From Actinoplanes utahensis (GTDB lineage: Bacteria; Actinomycetota; Actinomycetes; Mycobacteriales; Micromonosporaceae): a DNA stretch of 64,000 nucleotides. Shown here piece by piece: positions 32,454 to 41,864 of this stretch (positions within the stretch are counted from its first letter, which is position 1; each line of letters opens with the position of its first letter). The notes below the pieces were generated by a model. It had not been told where the DNA came from. It worked only from the letters and a program-made list of their open reading frames with translations, and did not search any database. The position numbers and the translations under genes are program-made. The stretch is taken from positions 1-64,000 of the forward strand of contig NZ_BOMZ01000083.1 of NCBI RefSeq assembly GCF_016862455.1. The letters run 5' to 3'.

Positions 32454-34306
32454 GACGGGACCGTCGTGACGATCTCGATCGACCGGGTCGCCCAGTCGGT
32501 GGCGGTCGGCTCGGCCATGTCGGCGTCCCGCCGGGTCACGTCCAGGCCGATCCGGTCGAGGACACCGGTGAGCGCGGCGGCCGTCCGGCTCCCGGCCGGT
32601 TCCGGGTCCCGCAGCCGGGGCAGCAGGAACGGCTCGGCGCTGAACTCCTCCTCGGCCACCAGCAGCACGAGCCGGTCGGTGACCCGGGCGCCCGGCCCGA
32701 TCGGGCGGCCGGGCGGCAGCGACAGGCGGATCGGGCGGCCCGCGGACGCGGCGGTGGTCCACTTCGCGGCGACGTGCTCACCGGGGAACAGGCCGGCGTG
32801 GATCCGGAACGTGTCGGTGAGGTTGAGCAGCACGCAGTACAGCCGCCGGTCGGTGGTGTTGACCAGCCGCACGGTCACCGCGGGCGGCGTCCAGCCCTGC
32901 GGCCCGTACGTGTACTCCAGATGGATCGGGCCGGGCGCCAGATCGGTGTCGCCACCGGCCGGCAGCACCTCCAGGTGGACCGCGTCCCGCAGCGAGCTGC
33001 CCGGGTTGAGCAGGTCGCGGACCCGCATCCAGCGGGCGATGTGATCGAGGTCGGCGGCGGTCCGGGCCGCCCAGTCGCCGGTCGCCGCGATCGGTGCGGC
33101 CGGCGGCTCCCCGCCGCTTCCGGCGATCACGACGTGCCGGTCGGCGAGGGTGACTCGCAGGCCGGCAGCGGGCTCGATCCGGACGTGCGGCGCGCGCCGG
33201 TTCGCGACGATCTCCCGGGTGAGTTCGGCGACGGCCACCGGGTCGCCGTCCAGGGTCACCGCCACCGGTGGTTGCGGCAGGCGGGTCAGGACCATGGGGT
33301 ACGGGCGGAGCCGCTCCGGCTCCCACCCCACCGGCGCGACCACCGACCGTTCGGTACGCACGTCGACCACCCGGACCGCCCGCGGCGGATCGCTGCCGTG
33401 CACCGCGAACTCGTGATCGGTTCCGGTCAGGCCGTGCAGCGCACCGACGTCGACCGTCCAATCCTCGCCGTCGTGCGTCATGGTGACCGGCCCGCCGGCG
33501 GGCCGCAGCAGCCGGCCCAGGAACTCCCGGTCGGCGGCGCCACCCGGCTCGTGCGGCTCCAGCGCCGGGTGCTGCCCGCCGGCCCGGGCCCGGGCCAGCG
33601 CCATGATCTCCCGGTAGGTGGCGGTTCCGCCCAGGACCGCGACGGCCCGGGTCAGCTCACGGGTGAACCAGCCGTACGCCACGCCCGCGTCGCGGGTCTC
33701 GTACGCCACCTCGAAGGTCTGGCAGGCGGCGAGCGCGACCTGCCGCGGATCATGAACCCCCGCATCGTCCCCGAGCTGCGCCAGCAGCGCCTCGCGCGGC
33801 GGCGCGGCGGTGACCGCCGCGGCGATCCGGGCCCGGGAACCGGTCGCCGGGCCGCGGTGACCGCTCTGCGCATGACACGAGTCGAGCACGGTGACCAGGT
33901 GCGCGCCCCGGTCGAGGACCTCCCGCGCCAGCACCGCGATCTCCTTGTCGTAGAGATCCGGCACCCCGTCGTGGCGGCTGTCGAAGCACACCAGGGTCTG
34001 GCAGCGGCCGTCGGCCTCGGTGTACCGCAGCTCGTCCGGCAGCGGTCCGGTCGAGCCGTGCCCGCTGTACCAGAACAGGGCCGTGTCGCCGGGCCCGGCC
34101 GCCGCCAGATGCCGCCGCCATCCGTCGATCACCGCGGCCCGGGTGGCCTGCTCGTCGAGGAGCACCCGCAGATGCAGGTCCGGTTCGGCGACCCGGCCGC
34201 GCAGCAGCCCCACCACCAGCGCGGCGTCGTTGCGGCTGCCCTCCAGGGTGCGCAGGGGCGGCCGGTAGGCGTCGATCCCGGCCACCAGCGCGTAGAGACC
34301 TGCCAT
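32450..34306 (-). CDS. Caspase-family (peptidase C14) protease
   Basis: A 618-residue protein. Residues 1-250 form a caspase/metacaspase p20-like domain: YALVAGIDAY, His83 in FWYSGHGS and Cys144 in VLDSCHAQSG are the catalytic dyad. The following ~370 residues are beta-rich with no named domain (PVAVTLDGDPVAVAEL; HLEVLPAGGDT; PAVTVRLVNTTDRRLYCVLLNLTDTFRIHAGLFPGE, an Ig-like or DUF4384-like surface-protein strand set). There is no signal peptide, so it acts in the cytoplasm. It is 1 bp after the vWA gene and overlaps the CHAT gene by 4 bp. Bacterial caspases with regulatory partners are usually cell-death effectors; here both clan-CD proteases are encoded together. Confidence 0.93.
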   Translation of the reverse strand: MAGLYALVAGIDAYRPPLRTLEGSRNDAALVVGLLRGRVAEPDLHLRVLLDEQATRAAVIDGWRRHLAAAGPGDTALFWYSGHGSTGPLPDELRYTEADGRCQTLVCFDSRHDGVPDLYDKEIAVLAREVLDRGAHLVTVLDSCHAQSGHRGPATGSRARIAAAVTAAPPREALLAQLGDDAGVHDPRQVALAACQTFEVAYETRDAGVAYGWFTRELTRAVAVLGGTATYREIMALARARAGGQHPALEPHEPGGAADREFLGRLLRPAGGPVTMTHDGEDWTVDVGALHGLTGTDHEFAVHGSDPPRAVRVVDVRTERSVVAPVGWEPERLRPYPMVLTRLPQPPVAVTLDGDPVAVAELTREIVANRRAPHVRIEPAAGLRVTLADRHVVIAGSGGEPPAAPIAATGDWAARTAADLDHIARWMRVRDLLNPGSSLRDAVHLEVLPAGGDTDLAPGPIHLEYTYGPQGWTPPAVTVRLVNTTDRRLYCVLLNLTDTFRIHAGLFPGEHVAAKWTTAASAGRPIRLSLPPGRPIGPGARVTDRLVLLVAEEEFSAEPFLLPRLRDPEPAGSRTAAALTGVLDRIGLDVTRRDADMAEPTATDWATRSIEIVTTVPS

Positions 34307-34307
34307 G

Positions 34308-35795
34308 TCAGCGCCCTTCCTCGGGGGTCTCGTGCAGGAACGTGAGGCCGCCGACCAGCAGCGGTTCCCGGGGTCTCAGGACGGTCCGGGTGCGGCGGAC
34401 CTCGCTGCCGTCGGGGCTGTAGGTGACCTCGACGGCGCCCCGCGCACGGGACCGCCGGTGGCCGCGGACCAGGCCGCTGCCGGGCACCGCCGGCGACCGC
34501 AGCGGGACCGGGCGGCGCCGCTGCAGCGGGAACCGGGCCAGTTCCGCGCCGCTGTCCGGGGTGCGCACCGAGATCGCGCCGGTCATGAACGGGTTCCGGC
34601 GGCGGTACACGGTCAGCCACATGATCAGCAGGAGCAGCGCGGCCGCGGCGAGCGCCGCCGGCAGCACCCACGGGAGGCCGGTGCGGGCGGTCGCGGTGGT
34701 GCGGGCGGCGGTGTCCGGCAGCGGCGGGGTGGCCAGGTCGACGGCCGGCCGCAGCGGCGCGGCCCAGGGCGAGGCGACCTGCCCGGCGAGGGTCAGGCCG
34801 ACGGCCTCCCGGCGGGTCCGCCGGACCGGCAGGAGGTCGGCGGCGGGTTCCCAGGACAGGACGACGTCGACGGTGACCGAGCGGCCCGGCGGCAGTGTCA
34901 CCGCGGTGGCGCCGGTCCGGGCGGTCAGCCCGCCGGTGGCCCGGGCGGCCAGGCCGGTCACGGTCAGTGGCAGTTTGGTGGTGCCGGAGGTGAGGGTGGC
35001 GCGGACGGTCCGCGAACCCACGGTCAGATCCATGTCCGGGGGCACGTCCCAGCGCACCGTGACACCCCGGCCCCGATCGCCCTGGAGCGCGGCGGCGGCC
35101 TTGCCGAGCCGGGTCTGCGCCTTCGCCCGGTCGAGGTATCCGGCCAGGTCACGCACCGACTTCGCGTCGAGGACCGTGGTCGCCGGCACCACGCTGCCGA
35201 GCAGTTCCGCACCGTCGCGGGCGCCGATCGGCAGGGCGTAGGCGTGCACGGTGCCGGTCAGCGCCGCCGCCCGTTGGCCGAGGGCCGTCCAGGCGCGGGA
35301 GCCCGGTGCCGCGTACGCCGATCCGCCCGGCGCGTCGTGGTCACCGTCAGTGATCATCACGATGGTCGCCACACCGGCGGCGCCGTCCCGTTCCAGCACA
35401 TCGAGCCCGGCGTCGACAGCGGCGCCGATGTCGGTCCTCCCGCCGGGCGTCGGCCCGTCCGGCAGCGTCCCGGCGATCACCGCCGGATTCGCCGCCCCGC
35501 CCTGATAGCGCAGTGCCGGCCGACTGTCGAACGTGTACAGCGCAACCTGATCAGAATCGGACAATCCTTCGAGGAATGGCAGCAACACCCGGCGCACCTG
35601 CCCGTACCGGTTCCCCGCCACCATCGACGCCGACGTGTCGACCAGCACCACATAGTCCGCCGGCACCCGGTCCACCCCGAGCGCCGCGAAGACCTGGTCC
35701 CGGCTCACCGCGGGCTCCGCCACGACCGGCGACGGCACTCCCAGCCCCACGATCAGAATCCCCGCGGCGGTACGCCGTAAAGCTCGCGATCTCAT
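34308..35795 (-). CDS. Membrane-anchored von Willebrand factor A protein
   Basis: A 495-residue protein. An N-terminal signal or anchor (residues 8-27) precedes a vWA domain with an intact MIDAS (DTSAS, Asp53-Ser57; TDGDHD), a beta-sandwich region, and a transmembrane helix (PWVLPAALAAAALLLLIMWLTVY, ~365-387) followed by a ~105-residue cytoplasmic tail rich in Arg. The topology puts the metal-dependent adhesion site outside and the tail inside, where the caspase is. The tail has an FHA-like or Ig-like strand pattern (LLVGGLTFLHETPEEG). It could transmit an external binding event to the proteases. ATGA overlap with the coiled-coil gene upstream. Confidence 0.88.
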   Translation of the reverse strand: MRSRALRRTAAGILIVGLGVPSPVVAEPAVSRDQVFAALGVDRVPADYVVLVDTSASMVAGNRYGQVRRVLLPFLEGLSDSDQVALYTFDSRPALRYQGGAANPAVIAGTLPDGPTPGGRTDIGAAVDAGLDVLERDGAAGVATIVMITDGDHDAPGGSAYAAPGSRAWTALGQRAAALTGTVHAYALPIGARDGAELLGSVVPATTVLDAKSVRDLAGYLDRAKAQTRLGKAAAALQGDRGRGVTVRWDVPPDMDLTVGSRTVRATLTSGTTKLPLTVTGLAARATGGLTARTGATAVTLPPGRSVTVDVVLSWEPAADLLPVRRTRREAVGLTLAGQVASPWAAPLRPAVDLATPPLPDTAARTTATARTGLPWVLPAALAAAALLLLIMWLTVYRRRNPFMTGAISVRTPDSGAELARFPLQRRRPVPLRSPAVPGSGLVRGHRRSRARGAVEVTYSPDGSEVRRTRTVLRPREPLLVGGLTFLHETPEEGR

Positions 35796-36799
35796 GAGGT
35801 GCGACCTCCCGGCCGGATCTGGTTCGCCGACAGCGGATCTCGCCGGCCGGCGTCGAGGAGGCTGTCGCGCAGCACCCGGTCGATCTCGGTGAGCTGCTCC
35901 TCGATGCCGGCGAGCCGGGTCCGCGCCTCGGCGATGTTCGGCACCGCGCCCTCCTCGGCGCCGCCGCTGTTGAGGGCCTCGGCCAGTTCCCGGTCCGCTT
36001 CGGCGTGCCGCCGGTGCCGTTCGGCGAGCTGATTCATCTCGGCGGCGAGCTGCCGCTGCCGTTCCGCGGCGGCGGTGATCTCGGTCCGCAGCAGCTCGAT
36101 CTGCCGGGAACTGTGGGCGGCCGCCTCGTGGGACTGTTCCAGTTCGGTTCGGGCCGCGACCACCTGCCCGGCCAGCTCGGCGGCCCGGCGGCCCCGGTCG
36201 GCGGTCGCCGCCTGAAGGTCGGCGGCGTTGCGGGCGAGCACGTCGATCGCCCGATCCAGCGGCGGCCAGAAGGCGCGCTCCTGGGCGTCGAGCCGGTCCC
36301 GCAGCGCACCGTGCTCGGCTTCCAGGCGTTCCCGGGCGTCCCGCAGCTCATCGAGGCGGCCGGCCATCCGTTCCGCGCGGCGCAGGTCGTCGAGACGCTG
36401 CTGCTCCCGTTCGGCCTCGGCGGCGGCCTCCCGGACCCGGTCCTCGGTCGCGGCGGCCCGGTTCAGCTCGTCCCGCAGCCCGGCCAGCCGCGCCGACAGC
36501 CCGGCCAGCTCGGCCGACCAGCGGCGCATGTCAGCCGCGACAGCCTGCCCGGGATCGGCCCGGTCCAGAAGCCCCTGCACCGCCGCCGCCATCGTGGGCG
36601 TACGCCCGAGCGCGTCGTCCAGCTCCGCGATCACCGTCAGGCTGACCTGCCCACCGGCGACCGCCGCATCCACGGCGTCCCCCGCCGCCGCCAGCGCGTC
36701 CCGCAACGTCCGCAACACCCGGACCGGATCGGCGCCCTCCACCGCGCTCACGCGGGCTGGCGGGATCGGACTGCGGCCGGAGGATCGTGGGTCGCTCAT
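35792..36799 (-). CDS. Coiled-coil protein
   Basis: A 335-residue protein starting at ATG 36799 with an AGGAG site. After a short Ser/Pro-rich N-terminus and a small helical domain (residues ~25-95), residues ~110-310 are continuous heptad-like helices (RLDELRDARERLEAEHGALRDRL; QIELLRTEITAAAERQRQLAAEMNQLAERH). No catalytic motif. Lying next to the Hsp70-like gene, it could be a nucleotide-exchange or scaffold partner in the manner of GrpE, but sequence identity to GrpE is not evident. Overlaps the vWA gene by 4 bp. Confidence 0.85.
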   Translation of the reverse strand: MSDPRSSGRSPIPPARVSAVEGADPVRVLRTLRDALAAAGDAVDAAVAGGQVSLTVIAELDDALGRTPTMAAAVQGLLDRADPGQAVAADMRRWSAELAGLSARLAGLRDELNRAAATEDRVREAAAEAEREQQRLDDLRRAERMAGRLDELRDARERLEAEHGALRDRLDAQERAFWPPLDRAIDVLARNAADLQAATADRGRRAAELAGQVVAARTELEQSHEAAAHSSRQIELLRTEITAAAERQRQLAAEMNQLAERHRRHAEADRELAEALNSGGAEEGAVPNIAEARTRLAGIEEQLTEIDRVLRDSLLDAGRRDPLSANQIRPGGRTS

Positions 36800-36810
36800 C
36801 GAGGGCTCCT

Positions 36811-38016
36811 TCACCGGGCGTGGTGGCGGGTCAGCGGGTGGATCGTCGGCGGGCGCCCGTCGAGCGGGGCCAGCACCAGCTCGGGACGGCCGGCGGCGAG
36901 GCGGACGCCGACCCGGCAGGCGCTGCCCGGATCGGGCAGCCGGGCCGGGTCCGCGAGCGACCAGCAGGTGCCGTCGGCGCGCATGTCGAGGACCGGCGCG
37001 CCGGGTGGCAGGCCGTCGAGGCTGATGCCGGACGGGCCGGTGCCGGCGTAGCGGGGGTCGTCGCCGGCCACGATCGGGCCGGGCACCGGGATGTCGGTGG
37101 TGACGAGACGGCCGCCGGTGATCTGCCTGGCCCGTACCGTCACGGGGTGTGCCAGCCGGTCGCCCGCGGTCGCCCGGCCCGCGGCGATCAGGGCCGCGCC
37201 GTGCGCCGCCGCGAAGGGCCCCGCGCCGGGCGCGCCGTCGCCGGGGACGTCGAGCAGCGCCAGGCCGGGGGCGGCAGCCGCCAGATCGGGCCCGGCGGGC
37301 GGGAAATCGGCCAGCCCGCCGACCAGCAGCAGCCAGGCCGGCCCGCCACCCGCCACCCCCTCGCCGGCCAGGCCGGCCGCGACCCGGTGGATCAGGTCCC
37401 GGGCGCGGGCGCCCAGCGGCTCCCAGGCGGCGACCGTGCCGGCGACCGGGAACGGGCCCGCCCCGAACAGCGGGGCGCCGGCGTAGCGCGGGCGGGCCGC
37501 CGCCAGCTCCAGGGTCTCGCGGATCCGCCGCGGGTCGGCGGCGGCCCGTGTCCGCCAGAGCAGGGCGGCGTCGGCGCCGCTGCCGTCGAGCACCGCCCGG
37601 TCGAACACCGCCCCGAACCCGGTCTCGTCGGCAGCGCTGTGCTCGGCGACGACACCGATCAGGCCGTCCTCCATCCGGCAGGTGGTGACCCGGCAGCCGG
37701 CGGCGCCCAGGTCGGCCACGACCAGCAGGCCGTCGCCGGCGGCGGACCGGTGCCGGGCCCAGACGGTCGCCGCGACCGCGGGCGCGACGGTTCCGGCCGG
37801 GTCCTCCACCGGCACGTCCGGTGGCGCGGCCAGCACGACCCGGCTGGCGTGCAGTGGGCTCAGCGCGTCCGCCAGCGCGGCCCACGGGTCGGCGGACGAG
37901 CGCGGGACGCCGTGCCCGGGCACGAGGCCGGGGTGTTCGACGGGAACGGGGACGCCGTCCGCCCGTACCGTGGAGATCTTGACGAAGGCCGACCCGAGGT
38001 CGACGCCGACCCTCAT
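36811..38016 (-). CDS. Degenerate Hsp70/actin-like ATPase
   Basis: A 401-residue protein with the actin/Hsp70 nucleotide-binding fold: phosphate-1 VGVDLGSAFVK (3-13), phosphate-2 VADLGAAGCRVT (100-111) and the adenosine motif LLLVGGLADFP (229-239). The substrate-binding domain of DnaK is absent; instead ~110 C-terminal residues are beta-rich. The second phosphate motif keeps its Asp and Gly but the usual Thr/Gly-Thr is altered, so hydrolysis may be weak. Probably a regulatory switch or folding factor for the operon's other products. ATGA overlap with the GAP1-like gene. Confidence 0.85.
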   Translation of the reverse strand: MRVGVDLGSAFVKISTVRADGVPVPVEHPGLVPGHGVPRSSADPWAALADALSPLHASRVVLAAPPDVPVEDPAGTVAPAVAATVWARHRSAAGDGLLVVADLGAAGCRVTTCRMEDGLIGVVAEHSAADETGFGAVFDRAVLDGSGADAALLWRTRAAADPRRIRETLELAAARPRYAGAPLFGAGPFPVAGTVAAWEPLGARARDLIHRVAAGLAGEGVAGGGPAWLLLVGGLADFPPAGPDLAAAAPGLALLDVPGDGAPGAGPFAAAHGAALIAAGRATAGDRLAHPVTVRARQITGGRLVTTDIPVPGPIVAGDDPRYAGTGPSGISLDGLPPGAPVLDMRADGTCWSLADPARLPDPGSACRVGVRLAAGRPELVLAPLDGRPPTIHPLTRHHAR

Positions 38017-40631
38017 GGCCGCCCGATCCCGAAGTAGCCGCGGAGCCTGGCCATCCGCCGCCCTTTCGCTCGCGGCGGGTGCGGGCCGTACTGCTGTGAC
38101 GTCCCCGGCCCGGGGGACCCGGGCCGGTCGGGCGCCGCCGGGTTCACGGCGCCGGCCGGTACCGGGGCCGTCAGCAGATAGTGCGCGGCGCCACCCACGG
38201 CTACCGCCTTGTGCAGGGCGCTGTCCAGGTCGTGGGTGAGTTCCGGCCCCGCCATCCCACCGCGGACGGCCCGGGCCAGGTCGACGGCCAGCGGCGACAG
38301 CGCACGGTCGGTCAGGCCGATCTCGACGATCAGGCGCCAGGCGCGGCCCGGCACGTGCCCGCGTTCGTTCCGCTTCCCGACCCAGGTGGCGATCATCGGA
38401 ACGAGTTCGTCCGCCTGGGCGCCGTGGCCGCCGGCCTCACGGATCGCGTGGGCGATCTCCTCGATGGCGGCCGGCTTCCGGCTGAGGACGCTGACGTCGA
38501 GCAGCGGGCCGTAGTAGGTTAGCTGCCCGCTCTCCCGGATGCGCTGATCCCAGTCCTCGGACAGCGACAGCAGCCGCGGTCGCGCCCGCTGCACCTCGGG
38601 GATCAACTGGGCGGTGATCAGCGCGGTCACGGTCCGGTTGCCGGGCGTGCCGTCCGCCAGGGCGTCACCGATCGCGCAGAGATTGCGCCAGCGCCACCCG
38701 TCGCTGCCGGCGGGGATGTCCCGGACGAGATCGTGCGCCCAGACCGTGCGTACCGACTCGTCGAACTCCGTGCCGTTCCAGCCGGCCGCCAGCGCCGTGA
38801 GGTACGTCATCGGGATCTCCGACGGATAGCCGGCCAGATACGGCATCCGGTGGCTGGCCGCCAGATGCGCCAGGTCGGCCCGGGCCGCGTCGCCGTTGCG
38901 GGAGACCGGAAAGTGCGGCAGAACCACCTCCCGTTTGGCGCTCAGACAGCCCTTGACGTGCTGGATCAACGCCGGCCACAGCGACTCCGACACCATGATC
39001 GCCGGTACGTCCCGGCGCAGCGCGAGCTCGAAGAGAGTGCTGCCCACGTCTTTCCACCGCTGCGCCAGATCGGCGTAGTCCCGCGGATCGGAGCGCCCCG
39101 GGTCGCCCTCGGCCACCGACAGGAACGGGCGGAACCAGGCCGGCACCCGGCCGTCGACGGCCGCGTCCAGTTGCCGGATCCAGCCGATGGCCCGGTCGGC
39201 GTCGGTACGCAGGAGGTGCCCGACGAGGTTCCGGATCAGGACGTCGTGGCGCAGCACGCCGGCGGCCACCGCGGACGAGCGCACGTCGACGCCCGCCGGC
39301 GGGTCGAGCAGCAGTTCGACGACCATGTCGGGCGGCGTCCGGTCGGTGTGGAGCAGACGCTGGAAGAGGCGGTCCGCCGTACCGGAGCCGGCGGGAGCGG
39401 CCGCGGCGACCCGGCTCAGGCAGCCGCGCGCGGACCGGGCGTCGCGGGCCGCCAGGTCCTCTCGGACGCGCTCGAACAGGATCTCGGACATGTCGTCGTG
39501 CCAGAACCGCCGCAGCACCTCGATCGCCCGGCGGCCCGGGTCGCCGGAGCGGCCGGCGCAGTCGGCGAGCCAGCCGGTGAAGATCCGCTGTTTCTCCCCG
39601 TCGAGCAGGTCCCAGCCGCGGGCCAGCACCTGGCCCACCCGCTGCGGGTCGCCCTTGTCCTGCCGGATCTCGCTGCGGACGAGTTCGGCGAAACGCACCT
39701 CGCGGAGCTCCTCGAGGGCCTGGACCGGCACGTCCCGGGGCGCTCTCCGGCAACGCCCGGCGAGATGCCCGATCAGCCCGGTGAGCCCGACGGTCTCGTC
39801 GTTCACCGCGACGAACAGCTCCTTGAGGTACTGCCGTCCGTCCTCGGTGGCCAGCTGGTGCGCGGGCGCCGGCACGTCCCAGCGCATCTCGGTCTGGCCG
39901 GCCCCGGCGCGGGTCGTGAAACCGAGCCGGATGCCGTGCCGGGCTCGCGGGCTGGTCCACGTCGCGACGGCCAGTTCGGCCCGGTACCAGTAGGGCAGCA
40001 ACGCGAGGACCGCGTCCAGGGCGTCGAGGCGGTCCTCCAGGCCGGGGAACCGGGCGGCGTCCGCGACGACGGCCACCGATCCGCCGTCGACGAGCACGGC
40101 GGCCGCCGTGGCGGCCCACTGGAAACCGCGCCGCTGGACCACCTCGGCCAGGCCGCGCACGTCCAGCGCGGGCAGAGCGAGCGGCAGCCGGTGGTCCGCG
40201 GTCAGCCCGGCCGGTGGCGAGTCGACGCCGGGCCACGGCGCCCGCAGGAACGCGGCCGCGAACGACCGGCAGGTGGGCGGGGCGGCCAGGGCGTCGGCGT
40301 ACGGCAGGTAGACGACCCGGGCGGGCGCGATCGGCTGGCCCGTCCCGTCGACCTGTTCGGTCCAGGTGGTCTGCACGCAGGCCAGCACCGCCCCGGCGCG
40401 GCCGGGGACGAACGCGAGCCAGGGGTACTCGTCGGGCCGCCCCGGCTCGGCGGGTTCCGGATTGCCGACCACACCGGCCCGGATCAGCTCCTCGGCCAGC
40501 CGCTCGTCCCCGTCGCCCGCGAGGATCTCGTAGCTCATCAGCACGCCGGGACGCTTGCTGCGCAGCGCCCAGTGCGCCGCCAGGGCCGGCGGCGCCTGCT
40601 GGTCGAGCGGGACTTCGGACACGGCGATCAC
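38013..40631 (-). CDS. Large GAP1-like (GTPase-associated) protein
   Basis: An 872-residue soluble protein. The N-terminal third (SKRPGVLMSYEILAGDGDERLAEELIRAG; LACVQTTWTEQVDGTGQPIAPARVVYLPYADALAAPPTCRSFAAAFL) resembles the N-terminal domain of the proteins named GTPase-associated protein 1 in actinobacteria; the middle has beta-strand blocks (AELAVATWTSPRARHGIRLGFTTRAG) and the last ~500 residues are all-helical. No enzymatic motif. It overlaps the GTPase gene stop by 4 bp (GTGA), and co-translation with a GTPase is the main argument for the name. A scaffold or sensor of the GTPase switch is likely. Start GTG 40631; GTG 40622 possible. Confidence 0.7.
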   Translation of the reverse strand: MIAVSEVPLDQQAPPALAAHWALRSKRPGVLMSYEILAGDGDERLAEELIRAGVVGNPEPAEPGRPDEYPWLAFVPGRAGAVLACVQTTWTEQVDGTGQPIAPARVVYLPYADALAAPPTCRSFAAAFLRAPWPGVDSPPAGLTADHRLPLALPALDVRGLAEVVQRRGFQWAATAAAVLVDGGSVAVVADAARFPGLEDRLDALDAVLALLPYWYRAELAVATWTSPRARHGIRLGFTTRAGAGQTEMRWDVPAPAHQLATEDGRQYLKELFVAVNDETVGLTGLIGHLAGRCRRAPRDVPVQALEELREVRFAELVRSEIRQDKGDPQRVGQVLARGWDLLDGEKQRIFTGWLADCAGRSGDPGRRAIEVLRRFWHDDMSEILFERVREDLAARDARSARGCLSRVAAAAPAGSGTADRLFQRLLHTDRTPPDMVVELLLDPPAGVDVRSSAVAAGVLRHDVLIRNLVGHLLRTDADRAIGWIRQLDAAVDGRVPAWFRPFLSVAEGDPGRSDPRDYADLAQRWKDVGSTLFELALRRDVPAIMVSESLWPALIQHVKGCLSAKREVVLPHFPVSRNGDAARADLAHLAASHRMPYLAGYPSEIPMTYLTALAAGWNGTEFDESVRTVWAHDLVRDIPAGSDGWRWRNLCAIGDALADGTPGNRTVTALITAQLIPEVQRARPRLLSLSEDWDQRIRESGQLTYYGPLLDVSVLSRKPAAIEEIAHAIREAGGHGAQADELVPMIATWVGKRNERGHVPGRAWRLIVEIGLTDRALSPLAVDLARAVRGGMAGPELTHDLDSALHKAVAVGGAAHYLLTAPVPAGAVNPAAPDRPGSPGPGTSQQYGPHPPRAKGRRMARLRGYFGIGRP

Positions 40632-41809
40632 ACCCTCCGGTTGTTGATCCGGCGTTCCAGGTCGATCAGCGGCTCGAGCACGTTCACCGGCGTGGGGGTG
40701 CTCCGCAGGCCGAGCCGGCCGTTGCGCTGCTCGGTGTTGTGGTAGTCCGAGTAGTCGAAGATCCGGTTGCCGTTGAGCCGGAAACCGATCGCCGAGGAGG
40801 CGTAATAGGCCACCCGCTTGCGGTGGAAGAAGGTCTGCAGGGCGTCCCGGATCGTTCCGGCGGTGCCACCGCGGTAGCCGCGGCAGACCCAGTCGAAGAA
40901 CGCCTCGCCCTGGCCGTCGGCGATGTGCGGCAGCCGGGAGCCGTCCGGGTGCTGGTTCACCCAGCGGGCCTGCAGCGCGGCCTCGAAGAAGGTGGGCTCG
41001 TCGAACTTCGTGACGCAGACGCTGACGTGGTGGGGCAGCCGCCCGCCGACGAGCTGCCCAGCCTCCCGGACCCGGGTGTAGACGGCCTGCAGCATCTCGT
41101 AGAAGAAGTTGAAACTGCGCAGGTCGTCGGCGGCGTCACCGAGCGGGTCGAACAGATAGATGAGCCCCTGCGAGGTGGCGAAGCTCTCGACGATCTCCGG
41201 GTCCAGGTTGCCGGTGCGGAAGAACTCCCCCGGCACGTCCTGCAGTTGCAGGGTGAACTCCGGCGGGCGGCCGAACAGCCGGCGCACCCCCTCCGGCGGC
41301 GGGGCGCTGAAGACCCAGCTCAACAGCTCGTTGACCTGTCCCGGCGGCGGGAATTCGCGCTTGTTCACCAGCCGGTCGACGCCCTGCACCAGGTATTCGA
41401 CGGCGGAGGGGTCGGCGCCGCCCACCACCCACCGCCGTGACGACTGCATCGCCGCGAGCGGCAGCGCGGCGAGATAGGTGCTCTTGCCGCCCCGGGCCGC
41501 TCCCCACAGGCCGATCCGCAGGCCGGGGACGTGGGTGGCCTGGGCCACGCCGGGGACCGGCAGCGGCACCGGATCCGGTTCGGGCGCCGGCCGGCGCTGC
41601 GGTACGTCGACGGGGATCGCGCTGACCGGCTCCGCCGGCGAGGCGTACGACGGCTGCGCCGGCACCACGGGCGGCGCGGCGCCGTTGGCGGCCGGCGGGT
41701 CGTCCGGGCGTGCGGGCCCCGGGTACATCGGCCGGGTGGGCGTGGACGGGCCGTCGCCCACCGTCGGCCAGGCCGACCGCGGGTACCCGTCCTGCTCGTC
41801 GTCAGTCAT
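40628..41809 (-). CDS. P-loop GTPase (switch module)
   Basis: A 393-residue protein. An extended Pro-rich disordered N-terminus (residues 1-95) leads to a GTPase domain: Walker A GAARGGKST (103-111), switch/Walker B LQLQDVPGE with Asp191-x-x-Gly, and TKFD (267-270) as the base-specificity motif, in the order expected of TRAFAC-class GTPases. The C-terminus (~310-393) is mixed alpha/beta and ends in basic residues. Unlike Ras-type GTPases there is a long insert between Walker A and DxPG (~80 residues). It heads the GTPase/GAP1-like pair within the operon and is preceded by a 55-bp gap, the longest inside the transcript. Confidence 0.85.
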   Translation of the reverse strand: MTDDEQDGYPRSAWPTVGDGPSTPTRPMYPGPARPDDPPAANGAAPPVVPAQPSYASPAEPVSAIPVDVPQRRPAPEPDPVPLPVPGVAQATHVPGLRIGLWGAARGGKSTYLAALPLAAMQSSRRWVVGGADPSAVEYLVQGVDRLVNKREFPPPGQVNELLSWVFSAPPPEGVRRLFGRPPEFTLQLQDVPGEFFRTGNLDPEIVESFATSQGLIYLFDPLGDAADDLRSFNFFYEMLQAVYTRVREAGQLVGGRLPHHVSVCVTKFDEPTFFEAALQARWVNQHPDGSRLPHIADGQGEAFFDWVCRGYRGGTAGTIRDALQTFFHRKRVAYYASSAIGFRLNGNRIFDYSDYHNTEQRNGRLGLRSTPTPVNVLEPLIDLERRINNRRV

Positions 41810-41864
41810 GGGATGTCACCCCTTCACCTGCTTCGTTGTCGGCTGTCACGGTGCGATCCCGGCT

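Noticed and set aside
32454..32762. N-terminal extension of the CHAT protein
   Set aside because: The ATG at 32453 overlaps the caspase stop as ATGA; the upstream stretch lies inside the caspase coding sequence in another frame.
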